Assembly (NCBI GenBank): GCA_942492115.1
Contig: CALODL010000024.1
Location: forward strand, 62,001 to 126,000
Length of the DNA: 64,000 bases
From: CALODL01 sp942492115
GTDB taxonomy: Bacteria > Planctomycetota > Phycisphaerae > UBA1845 > CAIVHJ01
Direction of reading: 5' to 3'
Positions 45,904 to 54,855 of the stretch are shown here, in pieces. The translations under genes were made by a program, and so were the position numbers. The stretch's first letter is position 1; every line of letters starts with the position of its first letter. The notes under the pieces are model-generated. The model was not told the DNA's origin. It ran no database searches and saw nothing but the letters and a program-made list of their open reading frames with translations.

Positions 45904-46726
45904 CTCGAAGACTCCAGATTTGCGACCCAAGACGTGTAGCGGCAGCGTTCCCGATCGACGGGCAACAGCAATCTAGCACTGTTAATCTGTGATTACCAAC
46001 AGGCAATCAGCCGTTCGTAACAAGACTTACAATAACAGGACGGATCAGTGAGCGATTAGCGCAGAGAATAGTCCAGGAATTCTAAAAAGCTTGGAAGCGA
46101 ACACTCCTGATCCACGACCAAAGACCCTGTCACACTTTGGCCTGCATGCCGCCAACACTCTATTTCCCCATTCCTACCTAATTCACCCAAGGACGAGGAT
46201 CCCCACCCTACACAACCCAACTTCCCGCGATCAACAAATGACATTGAAAATTGCGCATTGGATTATCTTGCCTATCCTTCGCTGGAGCCCCCTCATGAAT
46301 CAGTCTTCACCGCCGTGTATTCACACCCATCCTTCTCGCAGACGGCGATCATGGGTGCGCCAAGTTTTTCGGGTGTCATAAACACCGTGGGCTTCCTGTC
46401 TCGCGACAAGAGTGTGATGTTGGCGTGGCGAGAACGGATGTTGGATTCTTGATGAGTATTGCCGCGCTGCCATTGCAGCCGAGATCTTGGTCGCGACCGA
46501 CGACGATAGAGACATGCGTATGGCATGGTCGCTGCACCTTTGGGCGTCCCATGCACTACCTCCTCGTGACCTTCGAGAGCAGCTCAAATGGAACCGATGA
46601 CTCTACCTTATCATGAACCGCACCATTCGCCTCGTGACAGGCCATGAAACACACCTCAAGGTCCCGTATCCTCCCTCGCTTTTTCGATACAATGTATCTG
46701 TCCATGCATCCTTGCGGAGACCGATC
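45904..46726. other. Divergent intergenic region with degraded coding trace
   Basis: About 820 bp between the CHAT operon and the LDL-receptor-like gene, long enough for both promoters. No supported complete gene. A 62-codon minus frame (46244-46056) has no motif. A coding-like trace at about 46415-46600 is listed separately. Confidence 0.5.
46415..46600 (+). pseudogene. Possible remnant of a coding gene
   Basis: A plus frame that ends at the TGA 46598-46600 reads WILDEYCRAAIAAEILVA, then TDDDRDMRMAWSLHLWASHA and LREQLKWNR. It has protein-like composition and amphipathic pattern but no start codon, and stops lie just upstream. It may be the end of a decayed gene. Confidence 0.3.
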
Positions 46727-49700
46727 ATGCACCGTTCTAGCGCTGTCCGATCACTGGCCATTACGCTACTGTCCACTGCCGCGGCCCCCGCCGCCGCGCA
46801 GCGCATTTACGTTGCGCTTGAGAGCGGATCACAAGCGGAGTGGGTCATCGAGCGCTACAACATCGACGGCCGTGGCAGTCAGACGGTGACGCCGCGTCCC
46901 GGGGCACGCCCGGATAGCGTGGTCATCGATGCGACGCGCAACCTGTTGATCTGGACCGGACAATCCGAGTTCAAGCTGCAAGCTCTGCCACTCGATGGAC
47001 AGCCTGCCTGGGAATTCGGAATTGGCGGAGCGCAACTGGCGTTGGCCGTCGGGGGTGAGCATGTCTATGTCGGATCGTCAACGCAAATCCGGCGGGTGCT
47101 CATCGAACCGTCCGGCATGGACCAGGTCCTGGCAGCGGTCGACGGGTCGCGCGGGATCGCCGTCGACACCGCCGCGGGTTTCGTGTACTGGATCGAAGCG
47201 ACGCACGTCGGGCGCATGACGCTCGAAGGTGCGAATGAAGAGACGCTGATCGACGGACTTGGCAATGCCAGTCGATTGGCGTTCGACGCGACCGAAGGGT
47301 GGCTGTACTGGTTCGACGCCGACACGGCAGCACTGTGGCGTGGCCGCGCCGATGGGAGTGCTGTCGAACTGTGGATGTCCACTGCCTTGACAGTAGCGTT
47401 CATCGCGGTCGACGAACCGGGCCGGCAGTTGTATTGGGGTGGCGTTGATGGTGCCGCTCGCAGTCACCTGATGCGCGCAGCAATCGACGGCAGCGCCATG
47501 ACACGGCTGCGCTCGAACGAGGTGCCGTACGGCGACATAGCACTGGATACGCGGGAATGTGGTGGCCATGGCGTGCGCTTCGACCAGGACTGCTTCTGTG
47601 ATGACGGCTGGTCAGGTACGCACTGTGAGTGTCCGGTTGAATCCTGCGCTGCCGATCGGGAGTGTTTCGGCACGGCATGCGTGTGCTTGCCGCAGCGCAG
47701 CGGCGATGACTGTCAGTACTACACTGAAGACTGTCAATTGCGGCTCAACGAACGCTCCGTGGCTGAGACCCGAGGCCTGCGCATCGTCGGTGCGGTAGAC
47801 GGCGGTGGACTGGGCTTCGAGGTCGACGGTGCGGGCGACGTCAATGCGGACGGCTACGCGGATCTGATCATCGGGACCGGCTCGACTCTGCTGATGGCGG
47901 GTACCGACGCGCAGGGGAACGGGGCGGGCGAAGCGTACGTCGTGTTCGGTGGCCCTACCCGAGTGCCCGGCACGGTCATCGATGTCGCGGCCCTCGATGG
48001 GACCGACGGCTTTCGCATCATCGGAATGCAACCGAGCATGCGGCACGGTGTGGCCGTCGCCGGCATTGGCGACTTCAACGACGACGGCATCGATGATCTG
48101 GCTGTCGGCAACGCCGAGGAAAGCAGCCGGGCGCGCGCCCTGGTTGGTTACACGGGCGTGATCTTTGGAGCCCGAGATCTGGGGGCCGGTGGCACGATCC
48201 ACACCGCCAGCCTGACTGGACCTGCCGGCATCATATTCGAAGGCATCGCGTCCGCGCGCGACGTCAGCGCCGCGGGCGATATCAATGACGATGGCATCAC
48301 CGACCTGATCATCGGCGCCCCATCAGTCGAAATCGGCGCCGCTGATCCGGCGCAGTCGGCCTATGTCGTTTTTGGCGGCAGCGGCCAGTGGCCGGACGTG
48401 GTCAGCTTGACGTGGCTGGATGGATCCGGTGGCGACAACGGGACGCGTGGCGTGCGCCTGCGCGGCCCAGCAGATGCGTCGCACGAATCGTTCAACGGCT
48501 ATGCATCACTGGTCGTCTCCAGCGTGGGCGATATCGATGCAGATGGCATCGATGACCTCGCCGTAGGGGACCCGTATCGCGTTATCGCAGAGAAGACCGA
48601 GAATGCCTTCGGCGCCGGATACGTGGTGCGCGGCCATGGGGGCGACTGGCCGGCCGAGGTCGACCTGACGACCCTCGACGGGACGCAGGGCTTTGAGATC
48701 ACGTCGACCTTCCGTTTCGACGGCTTTCCAGTGGCGCCTGCGGGTGACGTGAACGGCGACGGAATCGCTGACATGTTGATGTCATCACCAACGGGGCAGG
48801 ACGGCACGTCGTTGTCTGGGTGGAGTTACATCATCTTTGGCCGCGCTGGCCTTGGCGCAAACGGTGCCGTCACCCTGGATGCGCTCACAGCAGATGAAGT
48901 ACTGCGCATGCACTATGATTCACTGGTCAATCCAATGTACTCGCGGGCGCTGGGATCAACACTCGACGCCGCTGGTGATGTCAACGGCGATGGCGTAGAC
49001 GATGTCGTCGTCGGAACGGGGAACCTGCGTCTCGGAACGCCATGGGGAACGTTCATGCGTTTTCACGAGGCCTATGTCTTGTGGGGTACCGCCGACCTGA
49101 CGACCATGGGCCGGCTACCGCTCAACGCCGCTCTCGGTGGCCCCGAGGGTCTGGCAGTGGTCCGCGACAATCCGTTAGACACGTCCGAGTTCAGCCGCAG
49201 CGTGGCCGGTATCGGTGACTTCAACAACGACGGATTCGACGATGTGGCCATCGGCGCGGCAGCAATTGAACCGGCTGGTGAGGTGGTGATCCTGTTCGGC
49301 GGACCGACGCCCGATGAGGATTGCAATCGCAATGGAACATTGGATTTCTGCGACATCGGTTCCGGTACGTCACTCGATGACAACGACGACGGCATACCTG
49401 ACGAATGCCTGCCGTTTATCGTGGACACGCTTCCTTCTGATGGCCCCATCGATGCACGGCAGCCCGATGCGCCGGATGGGAAGGGGCCGGCAGGCTGGGA
49501 CCACATCACGCTCCTGTTCAGTGGACCGGTCAACATCGTCGATGCCGCAGACTTTGAATTGACTACCACGTCCAAAGATGTGCCCGCAATCGATTTCATC
49601 TTGTATGATGGCCAGAAGGTCGTCTTGCGATTGGATGGACCGATCCCCCCAGGAGCATGCACGACAGTAGAGCATCTGCCGAGTAGAAGCACAGCGACAG

Positions 49701-49933
49701 TCGGCTTCCTGCCCGGCGACATCAATGGTAACGGGCAATCCAATCCACAGGACATCCTGGCTCTCGTTGATCATCTCAACGCTGTTGCGACACCAGTCCT
49801 CGGTATCCACCAGTGCGATACCGATCGCAGTGGCGCGTGCGCGCCGGCTGACCTCCTGCGGCTTGTCGATCTGCTGAATGGTGCGGGTCGATATGACTCA
49901 TGGAACGGGGCAGAGTTGCCCGGTTGTCCTTGA
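46727..49933 (+). CDS. Secreted LDL-receptor-like YWTD propeller plus FG-GAP repeats with shared C-terminal module
   Basis: A 1068-residue protein; start at 46727 with signal peptide (MHRSSAVRSLAITLLSTAAA). Residues about 25-280 form a YWTD-type beta-propeller (FVYWIEATHVGRMTL, WLYWFDADTAALWRG, QLYWGGVDGAARSH). EGF-like Cys pairs follow (CFCDDGWSGTHCECP). Residues about 350-860 hold FG-GAP/integrin-alpha repeats with Ca-binding DVNADGYADLIIG, DFNDDGIDDLAVG, DINDDGITDLIIG and DFNNDGFDDVAIG. A CNRNGTLDFCD...NDDGIPDEC segment leads to a 159-161 residue C-terminal Ig-like plus dockerin-like module ending GCP. Probably adhesive or structural, on the surface. Confidence 0.9.
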   Translation: MHRSSAVRSLAITLLSTAAAPAAAQRIYVALESGSQAEWVIERYNIDGRGSQTVTPRPGARPDSVVIDATRNLLIWTGQSEFKLQALPLDGQPAWEFGIGGAQLALAVGGEHVYVGSSTQIRRVLIEPSGMDQVLAAVDGSRGIAVDTAAGFVYWIEATHVGRMTLEGANEETLIDGLGNASRLAFDATEGWLYWFDADTAALWRGRADGSAVELWMSTALTVAFIAVDEPGRQLYWGGVDGAARSHLMRAAIDGSAMTRLRSNEVPYGDIALDTRECGGHGVRFDQDCFCDDGWSGTHCECPVESCAADRECFGTACVCLPQRSGDDCQYYTEDCQLRLNERSVAETRGLRIVGAVDGGGLGFEVDGAGDVNADGYADLIIGTGSTLLMAGTDAQGNGAGEAYVVFGGPTRVPGTVIDVAALDGTDGFRIIGMQPSMRHGVAVAGIGDFNDDGIDDLAVGNAEESSRARALVGYTGVIFGARDLGAGGTIHTASLTGPAGIIFEGIASARDVSAAGDINDDGITDLIIGAPSVEIGAADPAQSAYVVFGGSGQWPDVVSLTWLDGSGGDNGTRGVRLRGPADASHESFNGYASLVVSSVGDIDADGIDDLAVGDPYRVIAEKTENAFGAGYVVRGHGGDWPAEVDLTTLDGTQGFEITSTFRFDGFPVAPAGDVNGDGIADMLMSSPTGQDGTSLSGWSYIIFGRAGLGANGAVTLDALTADEVLRMHYDSLVNPMYSRALGSTLDAAGDVNGDGVDDVVVGTGNLRLGTPWGTFMRFHEAYVLWGTADLTTMGRLPLNAALGGPEGLAVVRDNPLDTSEFSRSVAGIGDFNNDGFDDVAIGAAAIEPAGEVVILFGGPTPDEDCNRNGTLDFCDIGSGTSLDDNDDGIPDECLPFIVDTLPSDGPIDARQPDAPDGKGPAGWDHITLLFSGPVNIVDAADFELTTTSKDVPAIDFILYDGQKVVLRLDGPIPPGACTTVEHLPSRSTATVGFLPGDINGNGQSNPQDILALVDHLNAVATPVLGIHQCDTDRSGACAPADLLRLVDLLNGAGRYDSWNGAELPGCP

Positions 49934-50035
49934 GCGCGGGCCGTCGCTGCTTTGCCCGCCGATGTCAGCTGCCGGCTTGCGTTCGAACGGCCGATCCGCT
50001 GCACTCCGTCCGTCATCCTGCTATACTTTCGCGAC

Positions 50036-50800
50036 ATGGTTTCGCGCCCTAACCCATTGACCATCACCACCCCGCGTGGCCTCAAGCTATCGGCGATGCA
50101 CTATCCGGCAAACTCCGACGCCATGATCGTGTTCTCGCATGGGTTCTGCGGTGACAAAGCGTCGAATGGCCGCTTCAAGCGAATCGCAATGGCGTTGCAG
50201 GGGATTGGGTTCGATTGCCTGGCCTATGATTTCGCCGGCTGCGGCCAGAGTGACGACGAGGCCTTGTCACTCGGTGCACAAGTCGAGGATCTGGGCGCCG
50301 TGCTCGACTTCGTCCGATCTCAGGGATTCGTCCGGCTGGGGCTATATGGCCACAGCCTCGGTGGCATGATCAGCATGCGGAACTGGGCCGACGACATCCG
50401 CACCATGGTGCTCTCCGGTCCAGTGACCGGAACCTGTGAATTCGACTGGGCGGTATTCTTCGACGCGGAGCAACTCGCGGCCATGGATGCGGGCAGCGCA
50501 GGGATCCATCGACCCGAAGAAGGCCCGCGCGAACAGATCCTGATTGATGGCAACATGATCCTTGATTTCAAAGCCATCGATCAGGGCAAAGTCATGAGAC
50601 ACGTGCAATGCCCGGTGCTCATCGTCCATGGTGACGTGGGCGAAGACGAACACATTCTGTGCGCCACCGCGCGCGAAGGCATGCAGTACCTTTCTCCGGC
50701 TTCACGGCTCGAGATCATTCCAGGTGCCGACCACACCTTCATGGACCATCTGCAAGTGTTGATCGACATGATGGTCGCGTGGTATCCGCGATTCATGTGA
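50036..50800 (+). CDS. Cytoplasmic alpha/beta hydrolase
   Basis: A 254-residue protein; I use the ATG at 50036 (MVSRPNPLTITTPRGLKLSA) since the alpha/beta fold begins there. The frame upstream lacks a signal peptide. Motifs: VFSHGFCGDK (oxyanion), CLAYDFAGCGQSDD, the nucleophile elbow GLYGHSLGG near residue 106, and GADHTFMDHL with the catalytic His. The acid is probably the Asp in VHGDVGEDE. It resembles small serine esterases and peptidase-like hydrolases. No clear ribosome site, so it may be leaderless. Substrate unknown. Confidence 0.88.
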   Translation: MVSRPNPLTITTPRGLKLSAMHYPANSDAMIVFSHGFCGDKASNGRFKRIAMALQGIGFDCLAYDFAGCGQSDDEALSLGAQVEDLGAVLDFVRSQGFVRLGLYGHSLGGMISMRNWADDIRTMVLSGPVTGTCEFDWAVFFDAEQLAAMDAGSAGIHRPEEGPREQILIDGNMILDFKAIDQGKVMRHVQCPVLIVHGDVGEDEHILCATAREGMQYLSPASRLEIIPGADHTFMDHLQVLIDMMVAWYPRFM

Positions 50801-51345
50801 CCATCTTGTTTGCCAGTCGTTGCGCACACTGTTCGACGACCCAAGAAGTAGTTGGTGACCGCATCGAATTCCTCCAAGTCTCGAGTCGGTGTTGTCTTGA
50901 GGGCACCGAAACCGTTCATCACCTTCGCCAGACCCAACAACCGACCTGATCGCGAAGGCCATCGACGACGTCCGGGAGCGCGATCCGCGCGGCCAGAATG
51001 TGTTCAGCGACCTGCGAAGGTTTGACCTGAGCGGCGCTCCTGCTGATTACCGACCGCACCGGCGATGTCCGAGTAAGCCGCGTGCCCATGCACCGCAAGA
51101 TCTTGCTGCCGAAAAGGGCTCCTGACCCCTTTTTGGCAAGATGGGGAGGTGTCGCGGGGAACCAGGTTGACGCTTACACAAGGCATTGCTCAACTTGCAC
51201 TTGTGCTCCAAGGATAGGACCGGAAGTCGTTTGGGCGCTAGCCCGTGACGTGGCATCCGCGATCGACATAGACTGTGTGTGCAGTCATCGACCGGGCAGT
51301 GGTGGATCGCGGCCCGCCGTCGGTCATCAGTCACCTGGATGCAGC
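50801..51345. other. Intergenic region with a hairpin element
   Basis: 545 bp. A plus frame from 50943 (DLIAKAIDDVRERDPRGQN) has a protein-like start but no initiation codon, and ends (AAEKGS stop) in the hairpin at 51100-51142. It may be decayed coding DNA or chance. Confidence 0.4.
51100..51142. repeat. REP-like long hairpin with GGGTCAGGAGCC core
   Basis: CCGAAAAGGG (51109-51118) pairs with CCCTTTTTGG (51127-51136). Beyond a 3-nt bulge, ATCTTG (51100-51105) pairs with CAAGAT (51137-51142). The loop is CTCCTGAC. From memory, elements of this type occur near REP-associated transposases, but none is seen in the window. Confidence 0.5.
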
Positions 51346-52155
51346 ATGGCAGACATCGAACCCCATCTGGACTCCGACAACGGGACCGCCGTCGCGCGCG
51401 GTGTTGCGCCCATAACGCGTGCGACGCCGTGCATGCAATGCGGATATGACCTGCGAGGCCTGAGAGTCGATTCCGAATGCCCGGAGTGCCGTTTGCCGGC
51501 CGCACGCTCGCATGGCGTCCCCCACCTGGTGAACACCGACCGCGCCTGGCTCATCACCCTGGAACGGGGCAGCAGATTCCTGATGGCCGCAGCCCTTGTT
51601 CTGTTCGCCCCGTCACTGATCGTGCTTCTGGGTATGCCAACCGTGTTCGGTTTCGCCGTAGTAGGGTGCACGCTGATCACGATCGTTCTGATCGCGTGTG
51701 GCATGTATCGACTCACCGCGCCGGAACCGGGCACGCCTGCCACCGAGGGCAACAACTCCGCGAGGGAGATCGCACGGTTCTGCGCGCTGGCCACCCCGTT
51801 CTCGATGGTCTGCATCTTTGTGCTACCTCCGCCGATCATCGCGATCATGACTGCCGTCGCCGTGGTGTTCCTGATATCGGCTCTTGCCGCCGGGCTGCAC
51901 CTGCTCAGTCAGTTGTCCGAACGTCTCAGTGGACAGCTGGCGTTGTCGCGCGCCGCCCGCAGAGCACGCTACGGCCTGATCGCGTGCGGCCTGCTGGCAG
52001 TCGCCCTGACGCTGCTCATATTCACGTCCTGGAGCAACGGAACGCTGGCAGGGTTGGCCTGGCTGGCCTGCTACATCGTCATGCTGGTCAGCCTGGTGCA
52101 GTTCGGGCGCTTCGGCCAAGCGCTCACACCAGTCATTCGTGCGATGCCCGACTGA
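51346..52155 (+). CDS. Zinc-ribbon membrane protein, first of a tandem pair
   Basis: A 269-residue protein starting at 51346 (MADIEPHLDSDNGTA). A zinc ribbon lies at residues about 30-48 (CMQCGYDLRGLRVDSECPEC). Four to six hydrophobic helices follow (FLMAAALVLFAPSLIVLL; FAVVGCTLITIVLIACGMY; PPIIAIMTAVAVVFLISALA; LIACGLLAVALTLLIF). The CxxCxYxL(R/S)G(L)...CPEC signature is widespread in planctomycetes, and the function is unknown. The next gene, 48 nt on, is a paralogue of the same length and order, so the two arose by tandem duplication and are probably cotranscribed. Confidence 0.85.
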   Translation: MADIEPHLDSDNGTAVARGVAPITRATPCMQCGYDLRGLRVDSECPECRLPAARSHGVPHLVNTDRAWLITLERGSRFLMAAALVLFAPSLIVLLGMPTVFGFAVVGCTLITIVLIACGMYRLTAPEPGTPATEGNNSAREIARFCALATPFSMVCIFVLPPPIIAIMTAVAVVFLISALAAGLHLLSQLSERLSGQLALSRAARRARYGLIACGLLAVALTLLIFTSWSNGTLAGLAWLACYIVMLVSLVQFGRFGQALTPVIRAMPD

Positions 52156-52203
52156 CGCCTACAGTTGCTTTGCCATGTCCTGCATACGGGGTAAGCTGCA
52201 CAC

Positions 52204-53013
52204 ATGATGGTACTGCACTCCACGGATACACCGGGCCCTGCTGGTCCGGACGATACCACGCGCTGCATCCGCTGTGGGTACAACTTGATCGGACAGCCCC
52301 ACGACGGCCAGTGCCCTGAGTGCGCTACCCCTGTGGAGCGCTCCTTGACAACCAACGACCTGCGCCACGCGGATCGTGGTTGGCTCAGAGGGCTGAGCCG
52401 CGGCTGCCTTTTCCTGCTCACGTCCGTCGTACTGTTCGTCATAGCCATGCTCGTACCGTTTGGACTGATTTTCATGAACCTGGCCTCAGCCACGGCTGGA
52501 CTGGCCATGGACTATCTCATGATGGGCACGATGGCCGCGGGATTCATCACTTTTATCCTCGGACTGTTCCTCATCACGACGCAGGAGCCGCGCGATACTC
52601 TGACCGAGGGTGATGTTTCCATCCGTCGGATCGTGCGCGTGTGCAGCCTGGCCATGCCGATCCTGTTCATGCTCGATGACGTGATTGATCCGCCGTGGGC
52701 GATATTGCTGCTCGCAGCGTTCTTCTTGACGATGATCGTCGGTTTGACCGGCGCACTTAGACGACTCTCGGGGCTTGCGCGGCGCCTTCCGGACAAGCAC
52801 CTGGATACGCTCGCACACCGCAGTATGGTGCGCGTCGCCGTCCTGGGCACGGTCGCAGCGGCAGGCATGATCGCGGGCAAGTTCGCGACGTTCCCTTCAT
52901 GGCTCAACGGCCTCATCTGGATGGTATTCCTGGTGGCCAGTTTTCGCGGGCTGGCTCTATTCGGACGCCTGCGCAACAGGGTCGTCGAGATACTGGGTCA
53001 CGCCACACCCTAA
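52204..53013 (+). CDS. Zinc-ribbon membrane protein, second of a tandem pair
   Basis: A 269-residue protein. The ribbon is CIRCGYNLIGQPHDGQCPEC at residues about 20-40, followed by helices (CLFLLTSVVLFVIAMLVPFG; MGTMAAGFITFILGLFLITT; AILLLAAFFLTMIVGLTGAL; VAVLGTVAAAGMIAG). Shared landmarks with its neighbour include ADRGWLRGLSRG versus TDRAWLITLERG, TEGDVSIRRIVRVCSLAMPI versus TEGNNSAREIARFCALATPF, and the ending FRGLALFGRLR versus SLVQFGRFGQ. Role unknown. Convergent with the IPTL protein at 53044, with 30 nt between the stops. Confidence 0.85.
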   Translation: MMVLHSTDTPGPAGPDDTTRCIRCGYNLIGQPHDGQCPECATPVERSLTTNDLRHADRGWLRGLSRGCLFLLTSVVLFVIAMLVPFGLIFMNLASATAGLAMDYLMMGTMAAGFITFILGLFLITTQEPRDTLTEGDVSIRRIVRVCSLAMPILFMLDDVIDPPWAILLLAAFFLTMIVGLTGALRRLSGLARRLPDKHLDTLAHRSMVRVAVLGTVAAAGMIAGKFATFPSWLNGLIWMVFLVASFRGLALFGRLRNRVVEILGHATP

Positions 53014-53043
53014 TCTAGTCATTTGGCTGCGGTCCTGAGTCAC

Positions 53044-53817
53044 TCATCGGCCAGCGAGCTCACCGCGCCTCTGCAGAATGACGACCCCCGTCAAGAGTAC
53101 CACCACACCCATCCCGATCATGCCCCACTGCGAGACCGTCGGCACAGTAACCAGCGTATAGTCGATTTCGAGCATGGGGCGACGTGCTGGAGACGAGTGC
53201 TCATGTGTGTCGAAACGCTTTGTCGTTGGGAAAACGGTCTCGACACCCTTCAGGATCCATCCAAAATTGAGTGATGGATCAGCACGCATACTTGCCACAT
53301 CTGTCAGGAGCTCTGGCGAACTCCAGGTGTAGTATTCGTCTTCTCCCCCAACGATGACACTCGCAGAAGCATCTGCGACGTAGTCCCCTCCGAGGGTATC
53401 CCACATCCCCGTGTTGAAGAATGTGTGCAGCCAAGTCGCGTCATCGGTTTCGGCATCATCGCCGCCCCCTTCCTGACCCGAAGCATTACTCGTACCCTCG
53501 CCCCAGTCCGACGTGACGCGGTGCAGTGCCACAGCGTGATTCCCCGAGGACGTGCGTGACATGTACAGCGTCAAGCGCACATCCGTAATCACGACATCAG
53601 CGGGTAGTTGAGCGATATCTTCGAAGCGCACGAGCCCACGGCGTATGCTTCCGTTATCCGTTTGCCCGGCGAAAAAATGCTGGCCCATTCCGTTGCTGAC
53701 ATCGCTGGCACCCTCGTACAACGTATTGTCGCCCGAAGCCTGTATGGTCAACGTCTGCCCCATGGCTCCGGAAGTCATCAGGACACACATGTACAGTCCA
53801 TATACACAACGCATCAT
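53044..53817 (-). CDS. Secreted DNRLRE-type protein with IPTL C-terminal sorting signal
   Basis: A 257-residue protein; the ATG pair at 53817/53814 follows GAGGGCGAG and begins a signal peptide (MRCVYGLYMCVLMTSGAMGQ). Residues 25-200 resemble the DNRLRE/disaggregatase-type beta domain (NTLYEGASDVSNGMGQHFFA, RRGLVRFEDIAQLPADVVIT, VRLTLYMSRTSSGNHAVALH, ASMRADPSLNFGWILKG). The C-terminus is VPTVSQWGMIGMGVVVLL then TGVVILQRRGE, a clear IPTL-CTERM sorting tail. Expected on the cell surface after sorting. The related tail is at 11777. Confidence 0.85.
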   Translation of the reverse strand: MMRCVYGLYMCVLMTSGAMGQTLTIQASGDNTLYEGASDVSNGMGQHFFAGQTDNGSIRRGLVRFEDIAQLPADVVITDVRLTLYMSRTSSGNHAVALHRVTSDWGEGTSNASGQEGGGDDAETDDATWLHTFFNTGMWDTLGGDYVADASASVIVGGEDEYYTWSSPELLTDVASMRADPSLNFGWILKGVETVFPTTKRFDTHEHSSPARRPMLEIDYTLVTVPTVSQWGMIGMGVVVLLTGVVILQRRGELAGR

Positions 53818-54855
53818 TACTCGCCCTCGTTGTTGTTTGGAGTCAGGTCGCGGCCTCGACAGATTGTCTGGCATCACGCGGCCATAGAGAACTGGCGATG
53901 TTCGGGCCCGGGAACCGACACGAATAATCAGGGAACAACCCTCGAGTAAGCATCGGGGCCCATGGGCCCGCGCAACCTGCTCGCGGTGTCTCGGCGATCA
54001 CCCACAACGTGCACTGTTCGCGAAGCGATCGTCAGGATCAGAAAGAATGGATGAGAACAGGCAGACCTGCGAATGATCTTTGGGCGCCCGACGCGCGATC
54101 GTGGCCTCTGGCGAGCTTAGTGCCCCATTTCACAATTCTTTGTAGGGTTTTCCGGACGCTTGCCGCCCTGGACTGTGTTGCTCGTCGTCAACGATGTCAG
54201 GCATCGCCTCCTCCTCGCGCCTTGCCCAACACGACAAGCGCCGCGGGAACCCCTACATCCAATTATGAAAGGGAGCACTTAGACTGTACGGAATAGCGCA
54301 CAATGAACACGCGAGTCAATGCACAGCGTGCGGGTCGTGTGCTTGTGTGTTGCCTCTTGCGCGCGGTTCCACAGCCGCACAGCCAGGGAACACAAGGGGA
54401 CCCAAACGGTTGCACATCTAGCGCTGATTGCCCCGGCACGACAGTGCAACCGTCGGGTCCCTATGGAGAAGAGGAGGGATGGATGAGTTATCGCTCAACG
54501 TTACACACTCCGCGTGTGGGCTTATGCGCCGAACGCCATGAATCTCGAAACCGTAAAGACTGGCATCACACAAGCCGGCATCGCGCGGTGTGATCTGTAA
54601 CTCGATGGAGATCATGCGCCCCTGCAACAGCAAGTGCTGCATGATTCGCCTGGCCAAAGTTTCCGGGCTGATCCTCATCGCTTGCCTCGATTCAAAATGA
54701 GAGACAATATTAGAACGGCATCAATCTTGCCATTGGTTACACTGCGGAGTAGAACAAGAGTGTCGCATCCACAGTACCCAGTACTTGCCTGTGCACACCT
54801 GATACGCCAACAGTCGCGAAAGCGAACACGAGAAACGAAGCACGGAATCGACCAC
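53818..54855. other. Long region without a supported gene
   Basis: About 1 kb between the divergent IPTL gene and the sigma-kinase gene. A plus frame (54303-54593, with GDPNGCTSSADCPGTTVQ) recalls a fragment of the secreted Cys-rich proteins, and a minus frame (54678-54418, begins MRISPETLARRIMQH) has helix-like composition. Neither has a convincing start or domain. Probably regulatory or decayed DNA. Confidence 0.45.
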
